From Arcobacter roscoffensis (lineage in GTDB: Bacteria > Campylobacterota > Campylobacteria > Campylobacterales > Arcobacteraceae): 64,000 nucleotides of DNA. Under the pieces are notes generated by a model. That model saw only the letters and a program-made list of their open reading frames with translations. It was not told where the DNA came from and searched no databases. Below are positions 52,537 through 61,893 of this stretch, piece by piece. Position 1 is the stretch's first letter. Each line of letters opens with the position of its first letter. The stretch spans positions 1,054,001 to 1,118,000 of the forward strand of contig NZ_CP100595.1 in NCBI RefSeq assembly GCF_024267655.1. Reading direction: 5' to 3'. The translations under genes were made by a program, and so were the position numbers.

Positions 52537-53340
52537 TTGAATTTAGAAGATTTTAATAGTGATAAGTATGTAGCTCATTACACTAACGTTCATAGAGTCT
52601 TAAAAAAGATACTCCCCTCTAATAAAATACGAATCAGTTCAGTTTCTAAAGTTAATGATCCATATGAAAGAGATTCTACTTGGATTGAAAACGAACCTTG
52701 TTTTTCAGATGAAGATGCTATTAAATGTTCTAATTTATTAAGCGAATTAAAACCACATATTTATAATTATATAAAACTTTTTTGTGTGTCTTCATATGAC
52801 AAAAAAAGTAGTAATTGTTTTGATTTATCTCTTGATATATATGGTAAACCAAGAATGTGGGCAAGTTATGGAGATAATTGTAAAGGTTTGTGTTTAATTT
52901 TTGATAAAGAAGAATTATCAAAAGAGTTTAATAAAATTGATAATGTAAAGATATATGAAGATAAAGTTGAATATTTAGATTTCATACCTTTAATTGAAAG
53001 TTCTACTTGTTTTTCACTTTATGATTTGAAGAATATAAAAACTAATTCCGAAGAAATGAAGTTTAACCCAGAACTATTATATAAGGCAATAGATAAAAAC
53101 TATTTATTAAAGTTCAAGTATTTTCGTAAACATATTGATTGGAAAACAGAAAATGAATACAGATGGCTAGTTTTTTCAAGAGAAACAAAAGATTTAGATA
53201 TTAATTTTGGAAATTCTTTGAAAGCTATTGTTTTAGGAGTTGATTGTAATTCTAAGTATAAGTGTTTATTAGAATATTATAATATACCATTATTTAAGTT
53301 ATCACTTCAATATGGAAAATATATAGCTACAAAACTATGA
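52537..53340 (+). CDS. DUF2971-family protein
   Basis: 267 residues from a TTG at 52537 with TAAGGAAA upstream. Family pattern: DKYVAHYTNVHRVLKKIL near the start, VNDPYERDS, the core RMWASYGDNCKGLCLIFDKE (about 107-126), the late KTENEYRWLVFSRE and LKAIVLGVDC. DUF2971 proteins are sporadically distributed, often found near accessory or defence genes, and have been compared with ADP-ribosyltransferase-like folds; activity is unproven. Single gene between htpG and the TauE/SafE gene. Confidence 0.85.
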   Translation: MNLEDFNSDKYVAHYTNVHRVLKKILPSNKIRISSVSKVNDPYERDSTWIENEPCFSDEDAIKCSNLLSELKPHIYNYIKLFCVSSYDKKSSNCFDLSLDIYGKPRMWASYGDNCKGLCLIFDKEELSKEFNKIDNVKIYEDKVEYLDFIPLIESSTCFSLYDLKNIKTNSEEMKFNPELLYKAIDKNYLLKFKYFRKHIDWKTENEYRWLVFSRETKDLDINFGNSLKAIVLGVDCNSKYKCLLEYYNIPLFKLSLQYGKYIATKL

Positions 53341-53407
53341 AAGAATAGTATTTTCGTAAAGAATATTTTTTGCTTTTTATTTTCAAACCCCTTTAATAAA
53401 TTTCTGA

Positions 53408-53455
53408 TATAATGATTAGTAATACTATTTGGTATTACACATAGTTATATGTAAT
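53408..53455 (+). promoter_or_regulatory. promoter with inverted-repeat operator upstream of the TauE/SafE gene
   Basis: TATAAT at 53408-53413 acts as a -10 candidate. Just downstream GTAATAC (53419-53425) is repeated in inverse as GTATTAC (53432-53438), and ATTACA (53434-53439) as TGTAAT (53450-53455). The adjoining LysR gene makes these candidate LysR sites. Confidence 0.45.
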
Positions 53456-53470
53456 ATTAAAGGTAGTCAT

Positions 53471-54214
53471 ATGGAAACTGAATTTCTTATTGTTTTTACT
53501 CTTGTTATACTGATTTCTTCTTTTATTCATGGAAGTATTGGTTTTGGTTTTGGGCTTATTTCTACGCCTGTTGTCGCTCTTTTTACTGATATTCAAACAA
53601 CTATTACTTATATTATTGTTCCTACTATGATTGTGAACTTAGTTAGTATTTTAAGTGAAGGGAAGTTTTTCGAGGCTTTGAGGAAGTTTTGGTTTATTAT
53701 ACTTCTTATGGTGATTGGCTCTTGTGTTGGAACTTATATACTTGTTTATTTTAATTCTGAGTATTTTAAGTTGCTGTTAGCTTTTATCATCTTTGCTTAT
53801 TTGATTCAATCAGCTATAAAAGTTAGAGCTTCTTTCCTCTCTACTTATCCAAGGTCTTCTACTTATGGTTTGGGTCTTATAGGTGGTCTTGTATCTGGTC
53901 TTACAAATGTTGTAGCACCTTTGACTATCATGTACACTTTAGAGCTTAAGTACTCTAAAAAAGATACAATTCAGCTATCAAACTTATGTTTTTTATTTAC
54001 AAAAGTAGGGCAGATAGCTACTTTTTTATATTTTGGAGCATTTAGTAGTACTGCTGTTGAAATATCATTTGTTAGTATGTTTTTAGTTGCTATTGGTTTA
54101 TACTTTGGTATAAAAATAAAGAAAAAAATCGATGCTAAGTTTTATGCTAAGATTTTAAAAGCATTACTGTTTATCATAGCTGTTGTTTTAGTGGTTCAAA
54201 CACTAGCTGTTTAA
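53471..54214 (+). CDS. TauE/SafE (TSUP) family anion transporter
   Basis: 247 residues from the ATG at 53471 (AAAGGT upstream); a longer frame to 53429 would run through the promoter region. About eight TM helices. HGSIGFGFGLISTPVVAL near the N-terminus and LGLIGGLVSGLTNVVAPL in the second half are the paired TSUP repeats. Such proteins move sulfite, sulfoacetate or other organosulfur and organic anions. Followed 24 bp later by a LysR regulator in the same direction, so the pair is likely one unit with local control. Confidence 0.88.
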   Translation: METEFLIVFTLVILISSFIHGSIGFGFGLISTPVVALFTDIQTTITYIIVPTMIVNLVSILSEGKFFEALRKFWFIILLMVIGSCVGTYILVYFNSEYFKLLLAFIIFAYLIQSAIKVRASFLSTYPRSSTYGLGLIGGLVSGLTNVVAPLTIMYTLELKYSKKDTIQLSNLCFLFTKVGQIATFLYFGAFSSTAVEISFVSMFLVAIGLYFGIKIKKKIDAKFYAKILKALLFIIAVVLVVQTLAV

Positions 54215-54238
54215 ATACAAAAGATTATAGGAATTTTT

Positions 54239-55057
54239 GTGGACTCAAATTTATTAAAAGCATTTATCACTGTTAAAAATGAAAAAAGCATATCAGGCGC
54301 AGCCAAAAAGTTAGGCTACACTCAGTCAAACATAACTTCAAGAATCAAGCAACTTGAAAAAACTTTAGCTTATAGTCTATTTCATAGAACAAACAGAGGT
54401 GTTGTACTTACAAATGAGGGAGAGAAACTATACCCTTTTGCTGTTGATATTGTAAAAAAAGTAGAAGAAGCAACTTCTCAAATGAGAAACATAAATCATC
54501 AAGAAATTCTAAAAATGGGAACAACCCAATCAAACGCAACCATAAGACTTATTCCTATAATTGAGCAGTTAAATAAAGACTTCCAAGATATGAAAATAGA
54601 GTTTAATATAGATAGTAGCTTAAATCTAATAGAACAACTTTTAGACTATCAAATAGACATAGCTTTTATAAATGGAAAGCCAAATCATAAAGACTTAGAA
54701 ATTCTAAATGTATTTAAAGATGAGATATATTATGTAGAACCCAAAGATAAAGAAGTTAAAAACAACCTATTAGTTTATAGAGATACTTGTGCTTATTGTC
54801 TTCATTTGCAAGATTATGCGAAGCAAAATAGTGATTTAGAGTATAAAACTATAGCTTTACAAAACTATGAGCTAATGTTAGGACTTACAAAAGCAGGCTA
54901 TGGTGTAACACTACTTTCAAAAAGTATCATAGATAAGTTTGGCTATACAGACAAACTAAAGCTTACAAGAATACAAAGTGACTTTGATGCTCATTTAGTT
55001 TGTAGAAAAGATTATCGTCCGATGATTGAAGATTATCTAAGAACTAAGTTGCAATAG
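54239..55057 (+). CDS. LysR-family transcriptional regulator, paralogue
   Basis: 272 residues starting at GTG 54239 (TAGGAATTTTT upstream). The DNA-binding domain (AAKKLGYTQSNITSRIKQLE) differs little from the LysR at 5060, and the effector domain shares MGTTQSNATIRLIPI and DTCAYC, so the two arose by duplication with divergence. It lies downstream of a TauE/SafE transporter instead of divergent from its target. Expected to control the upstream transporter through the inverted repeats at 53419-53455. Confidence 0.9.
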   Translation: MDSNLLKAFITVKNEKSISGAAKKLGYTQSNITSRIKQLEKTLAYSLFHRTNRGVVLTNEGEKLYPFAVDIVKKVEEATSQMRNINHQEILKMGTTQSNATIRLIPIIEQLNKDFQDMKIEFNIDSSLNLIEQLLDYQIDIAFINGKPNHKDLEILNVFKDEIYYVEPKDKEVKNNLLVYRDTCAYCLHLQDYAKQNSDLEYKTIALQNYELMLGLTKAGYGVTLLSKSIIDKFGYTDKLKLTRIQSDFDAHLVCRKDYRPMIEDYLRTKLQ

Positions 55058-55155
55058 TTTTATACTCTATAAATTAGTTTGCTTTCAGAATCTTTTGATA
55101 AAGTTCCAGCACTAAAGAATAAAGAGAAAATAGAAAAATTAAATTAAGGAATAAA

Positions 55156-55635
55156 ATGTCAGTTATTATAAGAGATGCAGTATCAAGTGATGCTCAAACT
55201 ATACTAGATTTTATTATTGAGTTAGCTGTTTATGAAAAAGCAGAACATGAAGTAAAAACAAATGTAGAACAAACAAGAGAAGCTATTTTTGGTGATAACT
55301 CTACTGTAAAAGCTTTGATTTGTGAAGAAAATGGAGTTGCTATTGGTTATGCTGTATATTTTTACAACTACTCAACTTGGCTTGGTAAAAAAGGTATTTA
55401 TTTAGAAGACTTATATATCACAGAGCTAAAAAGAGGAAATGGTGCAGGTAAGAAGATGTTAAAACATCTTGCAAAAAAAGCACTTAATGAGAAGTGTGGA
55501 AGGTTTGAATGGTCATGTTTAGATTGGAATACTCCATCAAGAGAGTTTTATGAAAGTCTTGGTGCAAAAAGCCAAGATGAATGGATAGGATATAGACTAG
55601 AAGGCAAAACTTTAGAAGATTTTGCAAAAAGTTAA
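55156..55635 (+). CDS. GNAT acetyltransferase, diamine/polyamine type
   Basis: 159 residues. Acetyl-CoA site in LKRGNGAGKKMLKHLAKKAL (R/QxxGxG/A), preceded by YNYSTWLGKKGIYLEDLYI and followed by WSCLDWNTPSREFYESLGA. This order, with WxGkxgIYLEDLYV and LDWN, closely follows spermidine/spermine N1-acetyltransferase (SAT1) and bacterial diamine acetyltransferases. It probably acetylates a polyamine or diamine in the cytosol. Own ribosome site (TAAGGA). A polyamine link with the agmatinase-like gene at 33399 is possible but distant. Confidence 0.85.
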   Translation: MSVIIRDAVSSDAQTILDFIIELAVYEKAEHEVKTNVEQTREAIFGDNSTVKALICEENGVAIGYAVYFYNYSTWLGKKGIYLEDLYITELKRGNGAGKKMLKHLAKKALNEKCGRFEWSCLDWNTPSREFYESLGAKSQDEWIGYRLEGKTLEDFAKS

Positions 55636-55694
55636 TAATAAATCAAGTATACTTTTGTTAAAAATAATAATTATCAAATATTAAAAGGATGAAA

Positions 55695-56645
55695 TTGAAT
55701 CAAGAAAACTTTGAATATTTATACAGTCAATTTAATCAAAAGATGCAAAATAAAGAGTTTGAGGATGCTTTGTTTTTAGTACCCGAGTTATTAAGTGTAG
55801 CTGGAGACAATGACCTTGATGTATTTTATACACTTATGGGGAAAGCCTCAGCACTTACAAACCTAAATGAAGATAAAGATGTAATTGAAACATATGATGA
55901 AATAATAGAAAAATTTGAAGATACAAAAAATGAGATTATCTTTAGATATCTAGCATATAGTTATTATAATAAAGCTTTAATTTATGCTAAATCAAATGAT
56001 TATGAAAAAGAACTTGAATGCTATAACAGGCTTTTAGAAAAATTTATTGAAGATACATCTTCTCAATTAGAGATTGTTTTAGTAAAAGCTTATTTAAATA
56101 AAGCTGTTTGCATAAATCAACTAAAAGAAAGAAAAGATGCAATTGTCGTTTATGAAGAACTGCTTTTAAATTTTAAAGACTCAGTAAACCCAGACGTTCT
56201 AGACAATCTTGCTTATGCTTCATTTAACATAGCTTTATTGTATGCAAAAGAAGAACAAAATGATGAAGCTATTAAAGCTTATGACTTTTTAATTGATAAC
56301 TTTAATTCATATGAAGAAGAGAGTATCAAAGAACTCGTAGCAAAAGCTTATGTAAATAAAGCAGGAAGGTATAGGGAACAAAACTATATTGGAAAGGCAA
56401 TTGAGGTTTATGATCAAGTTATAGAAAAGTATGAAAAAGAACAAGGTGTACTTTTAAAGCAAGTGGCACTTGCTTTATATAATAAATCTATTATATTAAG
56501 TCAATTAAATAATGAAAAAGAACTTTTAGAAGTTTGTGATATTATCATAGAAAAATTCTCAGATAGTAAAGATGATATGATTATGAATGTAGTATCATCT
56601 GCTGAGGTAGTTAAAAATAAAGAGAAGTTTAATCACTCTTTTTAA
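55695..56645 (+). CDS. tetratricopeptide-repeat protein
   Basis: About 316 residues. Start chosen at TTG 55695, correctly spaced behind AAAAGG; the ATG at 55689 overlaps that site. Built of degenerate TPR-like helical pairs, repeated about every 40 residues: AYSYYNKALIYAKSNDYEKE, AYLNKAVCINQLKERKDAI, AYASFNIALLYAKEEQNDEA, AYVNKAGRYREQNYIGKA and ALYNKSIILSQLNNEKEL. No signal peptide, so cytosolic, a protein-protein interaction scaffold. Partners unknown. Shares its terminator with the convergent 154-aa gene. Confidence 0.82.
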   Translation: MNQENFEYLYSQFNQKMQNKEFEDALFLVPELLSVAGDNDLDVFYTLMGKASALTNLNEDKDVIETYDEIIEKFEDTKNEIIFRYLAYSYYNKALIYAKSNDYEKELECYNRLLEKFIEDTSSQLEIVLVKAYLNKAVCINQLKERKDAIVVYEELLLNFKDSVNPDVLDNLAYASFNIALLYAKEEQNDEAIKAYDFLIDNFNSYEEESIKELVAKAYVNKAGRYREQNYIGKAIEVYDQVIEKYEKEQGVLLKQVALALYNKSIILSQLNNEKELLEVCDIIIEKFSDSKDDMIMNVVSSAEVVKNKEKFNHSF

Positions 56646-56656
56646 ACTTCCTAAAA

Positions 56657-56678
56657 AAGAGAAGTGTTTACTTCTCTT
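56657..56678. terminator. shared terminator TPR gene/154-aa gene
   Basis: AAGAGAAGT (56657-56665) pairs perfectly with ACTTCTCTT (56670-56678), loop GTTT. The stem contains the end of the minus-strand coding sequence. Confidence 0.7.
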
Positions 56679-57132
56679 CTAACTGTTTTAAAGACAAAAT
56701 GATTGCTTGTGATAAATCATCTGTTATTATCTCTTGCCATTTCTTTTTTTGTTCTTCTTTGTGTTCTTTACAAACTTCAATCATTGTTTCATTAAAAAAT
56801 CTATTATCGTTTATTTCATGAACCATATGTTCTATTTCTATTTTTTCTGTTTTTACATCATCTAAGTTATCATTTGCAAATTTTTGCAGTGCATCCATTG
56901 CTGCTTGCTTTTTTAGCTCATCTTGAAATATTTCATTGATATTATCAAGGCTATCTAAATCTTTTAGTAATTCATAAATAGAACCAAGGGCATATTGAAG
57001 TTCAATATCATAATTTATATTTGTATTATTTGTAAGGGAACAAAGTTTACCAAGAGATACTTGATAAAATATTTCATAATCTGCCAAGTTCTGTGTGATT
57101 TTGTCTTTTTCAAAATAGTTTTCAATATTCAT
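56668..57132 (-). CDS. hypothetical helical protein
   Basis: 154 residues, predicted almost fully alpha-helical and acidic, without signal peptide or TM. Ends with QAIILSLKQLEEK. Contains two Cys (SLGKLCSL, MIEVCKEH). No family recognised. Start ATG has a moderate GGACTCTT site upstream. It stands alone, convergent with the TPR gene and divergent from the chemoreceptor gene. Confidence 0.65.
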   Translation of the reverse strand: MNIENYFEKDKITQNLADYEIFYQVSLGKLCSLTNNTNINYDIELQYALGSIYELLKDLDSLDNINEIFQDELKKQAAMDALQKFANDNLDDVKTEKIEIEHMVHEINDNRFFNETMIEVCKEHKEEQKKKWQEIITDDLSQAIILSLKQLEEK

Positions 57133-57404
57133 AAGAGTCCATTTTTTATTTTGATTTTATCAAAAAAAATAAAAAATAAGATTAATAATAAAGTAGTTGT
57201 AAAAAATACATGATTTAGAGTTATTTTATAGGTTATGATTTAATATTAAAGAGTTATTAGTTTTAAGTAATGTATTATAAAACCCAATTTTAAGGAGTTC
57301 TGTTTTTGTCTTCTATAGTTATTTAAAAATATTATTTAAATTTTTTATCAGATATGAAAGCTTTTTATTATATAATGGATAAAAAATATACACAAGGGAA
57401 GCAA

Positions 57405-59855
57405 ATGTTTAAAAAGATGACAATTAAAGCTAAAGTAATAGGGCTTATTGTAGTGTCATTAAGTTTACTTGCAGTTGTTATAGCAGGTTTTTCAGTAAGC
57501 AAAGCTAAAGAGGGTATTTTAGCTCAAAACTACGCTATGCTGACATCTGCAAGGGATTCAAAAGCAAACCAAATAACAAACTTTTTTCAAGAGAGAGTTG
57601 GGGATATAAAGGTTTTATCTAAAAGTAAAGATATTTTAGAACTTTATAATTCCCTTGAGCAAACTTTTGATGTTGTTGGCTTAGATGATAAGTCTTCATA
57701 TGATGTAAAAAATCAATTGGTAAAAAATGTAACAAGTAAGTATGAAGAGTATTTTCAAAGTTATATGAAAGAGTATGGTTATTACGATATATTCTTAATA
57801 AATGCTCAAACAGGTCACGTAATATATACAGCAGCAAAAGAGTCTGATTATGGAGCAAACTTAAAGTACGGTTCATTGAAAAATAGTGGTTTAGGAAAGG
57901 TTTTTGCAAACACTCTTACTAGAAATAAACCAACATTTGAAGATATGAGACCTTATGCACCAAGTAATAATACACCTGCAATGTTCCTAGGAAATCCTAT
58001 TTCTAAAAATGGAAAGGTAGATGCAGTTTTAGTTTTCCAAATAAGTGATAGGTCAATTAATAAAATTATGCAGTTTAGAGAAGGTTATGGAAAATCACAA
58101 GAAGATTACTTAGTAGGTTCTGATAAACTTATGAGAAGTGATAGTTATCTTGACCCTAAAGGGCACAGTTTAATAGCTTCTTTCTCAAATAATACGCAAG
58201 TTAAAACTAAAGGAAGCCAAAATGCATTAGATGGTCAATCAAATACAGAAATTATTGATGACTATAATGGAAATCCTGTATTATCAGCATATGCACCTTT
58301 AAATATTAGTTCTGATATAAAATGGGCGATTTTATCTGAGATTGATGAAGCTGAAGTTTTAAAAACACCAAATGCTATTAGAAACTTAATTTTAATCATT
58401 GCTTTAGCATTACTTATTTTTGTAATTGCAGGAGCTGTTATTACTATTAATAATATCGTTGTAAAAAGATTAGTTAAATTCCAAGATGGTTTAGAAGGCT
58501 TCTTTGATTATGTAAATAGAAAATCTTCTGATGTAAAAGAGTTAGAAACAGATAGTTTTGATGAAATAGGTTTAATGGCTCAGGTTGTTAATGAGAATAT
58601 CAAAAAAGCTAAAAAAGGTATTGAAGAAGATAGAGCTATTATTGATGAGACAATTACTGTTTTAAATGAGTTTGAAAAAGGTGATTTAACTCAAAGAATA
58701 ACAACATCAGTTAATAACCCAGCATTAAATGAACTAAGAGATGTTTTAAATAAAATGGGTGATAACTTAGAGAATAATATTGATAATATTTTAGATGTTT
58801 TAGAAAAATTCTCAAATTACAACTACTTAAGTAAAGTTGATACAACAGGAATAAAAGAGCATTTAGAAAGACTTGCAAAGGGCGTTAACTCTTTAGGTGT
58901 TTCTATTACAGAAATGTTAGTTGATAATAAGAAGAATGGTCTTATTGTTGATAGTTCATCTGAACATCTATTATCAAATGTAGACACATTAAATCAAGCT
59001 TCAAATGAAGCAGCAGCATCACTTGAAGAAACAGCAGCAGCTCTTGAAGAGATTACAGGAAATGTATCTTCAACAACACAAAAAATTTCAGAAATGTCTA
59101 CTTTAGCAAATGAAGTTACTGCATCAGCTAGTAAAGGTGAAGAACTAGCTTCAAGAACTACTTTAGCAATGGATGAAATAAATGACCAAGTAAGTTCAAT
59201 CAATGAAGCAATTACAGTAATTGATCAAATTGCTTTCCAAACAAATATTCTTTCATTAAACGCAGCAGTAGAAGCAGCAACAGCAGGTGAAGCTGGAAAA
59301 GGTTTTGCCGTAGTAGCACAAGAAGTGCGAAACTTAGCTTCAAGAAGTGCAGAAGCAGCAAAAGAGATTAAAGAATTAGTTGAAAATGCAAATATCAAAG
59401 CCAATGAAGGTAAAAATATTGCAGGTGAAATGATTAAAGGTTATGAGGGATTAAACTCAAATATTGATAAAACAATTGAGCTTATTTCAGATGTTTCAAG
59501 TGCTTCAAAAGAACAGGAAACTGGTATTGTTCAAATAAATGATGCTATTAACTCACTAGACCAACAAACTCAAAAAAATGCAACAGTTGCAGGTGAAACT
59601 AAAAACATTGCATTAAATACAGCAGCATTAGCAAAAGATATAGTTTCAAAAGCAAATGAAAAAGAGTTTGAAGGAAAAGATAGTATTGATATTTCAAAAG
59701 ATATCAAAGCTATAAATAGTACAAATGATAGTGTTAGTGTAACTGCTCAAAGTAGAACAGTTTCAAGACCACAAAGTCAAGCTAAACCTCAAGCAAAATA
59801 TGAACCTAAAACTTTCAATGATACTTCGTCAGATGATGAGTGGGAAAGTTTCTAA
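57405..59855 (+). CDS. methyl-accepting chemotaxis protein with C-terminal tether
   Basis: 816 residues from the ATG at 57405 (AAGGGAAG upstream). TM1 at about 9-30, a large periplasmic dCache-like sensor (about 31-318), TM2 at about 325-350, then a long helical region with HAMP-like segments and the signalling hairpin with tip [15 protein letters not shown] and [17 protein letters not shown] disordered Gln/Lys/Ser-rich linker follows, and the chain ends DDEWESF. That matches the xWxxF pentapeptide used by CheR and CheB for tethering to receptors such as Tar (NWETF). It senses an extracellular ligand and feeds the CheA pathway. Confidence 0.93.
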   Translation: MFKKMTIKAKVIGLIVVSLSLLAVVIAGFSVSKAKEGILAQNYAMLTSARDSKANQITNFFQERVGDIKVLSKSKDILELYNSLEQTFDVVGLDDKSSYDVKNQLVKNVTSKYEEYFQSYMKEYGYYDIFLINAQTGHVIYTAAKESDYGANLKYGSLKNSGLGKVFANTLTRNKPTFEDMRPYAPSNNTPAMFLGNPISKNGKVDAVLVFQISDRSINKIMQFREGYGKSQEDYLVGSDKLMRSDSYLDPKGHSLIASFSNNTQVKTKGSQNALDGQSNTEIIDDYNGNPVLSAYAPLNISSDIKWAILSEIDEAEVLKTPNAIRNLILIIALALLIFVIAGAVITINNIVVKRLVKFQDGLEGFFDYVNRKSSDVKELETDSFDEIGLMAQVVNENIKKAKKGIEEDRAIIDETITVLNEFEKGDLTQRITTSVNNPALNELRDVLNKMGDNLENNIDNILDVLEKFSNYNYLSKVDTTGIKEHLERLAKGVNSLGVSITEMLVDNKKNGLIVDSSSEHLLSNVDTLNQASNEAAASLEETAAALEEITGNVSSTTQKISEMSTLANEVTASASKGEELASRTTLAMDEINDQVSSINEAITVIDQIAFQTNILSLNAAVEAATAGEAGKGFAVVAQEVRNLASRSAEAAKEIKELVENANIKANEGKNIAGEMIKGYEGLNSNIDKTIELISDVSSASKEQETGIVQINDAINSLDQQTQKNATVAGETKNIALNTAALAKDIVSKANEKEFEGKDSIDISKDIKAINSTNDSVSVTAQSRTVSRPQSQAKPQAKYEPKTFNDTSSDDEWESF

Positions 59856-59861
59856 TAAAGC

Positions 59862-59891
59862 TTAAGAGATTCACCTTAGTGAATCTCTTAA
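59862..59891. terminator. hairpin downstream of the chemoreceptor gene
   Basis: TTAAGAGATTCAC (59862-59874) pairs perfectly with GTGAATCTCTTAA (59879-59891), loop CTTA. A strong 13-bp stem, though A residues and not T residues follow it on the plus strand. Confidence 0.65.
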
Positions 59892-59977
59892 AAAACTAAA
59901 AACTAGCCATTAAAACCTTGAATTTCACATTTAAATATGATAAAGTACATTTCTTTATATTAAATTAAGGCATTTAA

Positions 59978-60541
59978 ATGGGAATCATAAAAAACTTTCT
60001 AAAAAGCTTCATAAAATTATCTCGACCACGTTTTACTTTTACAGATAATAAACTTATTTTTAAAATCAACTCAGACCTTTTTTATGAATATGCAATAGAA
60101 AATTATGAAACAAATACTAGACATGATTCTTATGTATTAGATGCTTATACTCTAAAAAGTGATGAAATTTTTTTAGAACATATTCATGTGGACAATGATG
60201 TTGAGTGGGAAGGTTTACCTAGTTCTATTTATACATCATTTTTAAAAGAACAATTAAAATTTAAAAATATGGAAGTTCTTGAAAAGTTTGAGTATGATGG
60301 TTTTGATTTTATTACTTACAAACTTGATGAACATTTTATTTTAAATTTTATATATATTTATGAAATAAATAAAGACACTTTTATTTTAGATGTGAAATCT
60401 AATCTTTATACAAAGCTTCTTAAAAGTTTTGATAGTTCTTATGAATATAATTATGAGAAAAATAGCCAAGAAGTTCTAAATTTAGATATAAGTTTAGTAA
60501 AACAAAATGCCATTTATGGGTATTTTAAACTTGATAACTAA
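59978..60541 (+). CDS. hypothetical protein
   Basis: 187 residues, no recognised family. Basic first 20 residues, then mostly beta-strand-rich, Tyr/Phe-rich sequence (FITYKLDEHFILNFIYIYEI). The N-terminus MGIIKNFLKSFIKLSR is amphipathic and could be membrane associating, but there is no clear signal peptide. TAAGG precedes the ATG. Alone between the chemoreceptor and the convergent DUF4197 gene. Confidence 0.65.
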   Translation: MGIIKNFLKSFIKLSRPRFTFTDNKLIFKINSDLFYEYAIENYETNTRHDSYVLDAYTLKSDEIFLEHIHVDNDVEWEGLPSSIYTSFLKEQLKFKNMEVLEKFEYDGFDFITYKLDEHFILNFIYIYEINKDTFILDVKSNLYTKLLKSFDSSYEYNYEKNSQEVLNLDISLVKQNAIYGYFKLDN

Positions 60542-60562
60542 AAAGGTTGTAACCTTCTTAGT
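60537..60562. terminator. shared terminator hypothetical/DUF4197
   Basis: ACTAAAAAGGTT (60537-60548) pairs with AACCTTCTTAGT (60551-60562) with one mismatch. It includes both stop codons of the convergent genes. Confidence 0.6.
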
Positions 60563-61373
60563 TTCCGAATACTTTTTGTAAAATAGATGTAGTTTGAGCT
60601 ACTGGATTAGTTCTAATATCAGCTTCTTTTTGAGCTATCATTTTAAATAAACCATCAATTGCCTTATCAGTTACATACTCATCTAAGTTTTTATCACTAC
60701 TTCCTGGAAGATATGAGTCAACACCAAAGTTTTTAGCAAGTCCCATAACAGAGCTTTCATCTACCATTGATTTTACATTTGTTTTATAAAAATTATTTGC
60801 CATATCGTAGTATGTTGCTACTTGATTGTCCTTCATAGTTTCTTGAATAATAGGTTTTATCATATTTCTTAAAGAATCAGATGTATTTGATTTAAAGTAG
60901 TTTGTTGCAGCTTCATTATTCCCTGCAAGTATTTTTTTAGCATCTTCAATTGACATATTTTCAATGCTCTTCATAAAAATATCAGCTGTTTTAGGAGCTG
61001 CTTTTGTTGCTGCTTTGTTCATTGAGTTGATTAAATTATCAGCGATTTCATTTCCACCTGCTTTTCTTATTAGTGTTTCAACTTTTGATAAGTTATCAGG
61101 TAAGGGAATTTTAACATTACTATTGTTTAAATAACCATTCTCTTTTCCTAATGTTGATACTGCATAACTTACACCTTTTTTAAGTGCTTCTTTCAATCCA
61201 GTTGAAACTGTTGAGCTTTCAAGTGAGCTTTGCTCTTTTGTAGTTGTTTGTTCATTTGTTGTACTTGGTTTTGTAACAGTATCTATCACATCTTTTGTTA
61301 AAGCATTTAAGTCAAATGCAAAAGATAAACTTGAACTTAAAATTAGTGATGCTAGTATTGTTGTTTTTTTCAT
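60558..61373 (-). CDS. exported DUF4197 protein
   Basis: 271 residues. Signal peptide MKKTTILASLILSSSLSFAF, then a low-complexity Ser/Thr/Gln linker and a DUF4197 domain (about 60-265): LKKGVSYAVSTLGKENGYL, VKIPLPDNLSKVETLIRKAG and ENMSIEDAKKILAGNNEAAT are its typical stretches. Periplasmic or outer-membrane associated, function unknown, widely conserved in proteobacteria. Single gene. Confidence 0.88.
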   Translation of the reverse strand: MKKTTILASLILSSSLSFAFDLNALTKDVIDTVTKPSTTNEQTTTKEQSSLESSTVSTGLKEALKKGVSYAVSTLGKENGYLNNSNVKIPLPDNLSKVETLIRKAGGNEIADNLINSMNKAATKAAPKTADIFMKSIENMSIEDAKKILAGNNEAATNYFKSNTSDSLRNMIKPIIQETMKDNQVATYYDMANNFYKTNVKSMVDESSVMGLAKNFGVDSYLPGSSDKNLDEYVTDKAIDGLFKMIAQKEADIRTNPVAQTTSILQKVFGN

Positions 61374-61449
61374 TTTTATTCCTGTTATAAATTTTTTTTT
61401 ATATTAGTATTATATAATAGATTAATTGTGAAAAAGGATAATTAAAAAA

Positions 61450-61884
61450 ATGACTAGTGAAATTTCAAATTATTTTCATGCTTTTAAGAACAAAACTTTA
61501 GAAGCAGATGAAATATATGCCAAATGTGGAAAAACTATTTTAGAGTTTGAACAAAAGTTTAAGGAAACTTTATCTTTCGAAGAGTATGAGAATAATTTTC
61601 TAGTAATATTAGGGTATACCTATAGACTTACTGATGTCTCTCAAAGATTGTATTATACTTTCCAAGAAGCTGTTTATGCTATTGATTTAGATAAACTCAT
61701 GAGAAATGAAGACTCTTTAAAACTAAACACTATTGTATATACTTTGGTATTAGCAAATATATTAAAAGAGTATGAATCAAAACAAATTGATGAAGATATT
61801 AAACAAAAAGCTATTTTAGAGTATAAAAAACTAGAAGAGAGAAAAGCAAAAGAGAATAGTAAATATCATATGTATCAAAATTGA
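61450..61884 (+). CDS. hypothetical protein
   Basis: 144 residues, helical throughout, no signal peptide or TM and no family recognised. The most regular part is SFEEYENNFLVILGYTYRLTD; the C-terminus is Lys/Glu-rich. The ATG is preceded by AAAAAGGATAATTAAAAAA. Its end forms a 12-bp palindrome with the region before the convergent LOG gene. Confidence 0.6.
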   Translation: MTSEISNYFHAFKNKTLEADEIYAKCGKTILEFEQKFKETLSFEEYENNFLVILGYTYRLTDVSQRLYYTFQEAVYAIDLDKLMRNEDSLKLNTIVYTLVLANILKEYESKQIDEDIKQKAILEYKKLEERKAKENSKYHMYQN

Positions 61885-61892
61885 TACATATG
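61867..61892. terminator. palindromic terminator hypothetical/LOG gene
   Basis: CATATGTATCAA (61867-61878) pairs perfectly with TTGATACATATG (61881-61892), loop AA. It includes the stop codon of the plus-strand gene and ends just before the minus-strand stop. Confidence 0.65.
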
Positions 61893-61893
61893 G

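Noticed and set aside
55074-55146. Open frame ending KNKEKIEKLN before the acetyltransferase gene
   Set aside because: It lacks a start codon and ribosome site; a 23-codon stretch in this AT-rich DNA can occur by chance.
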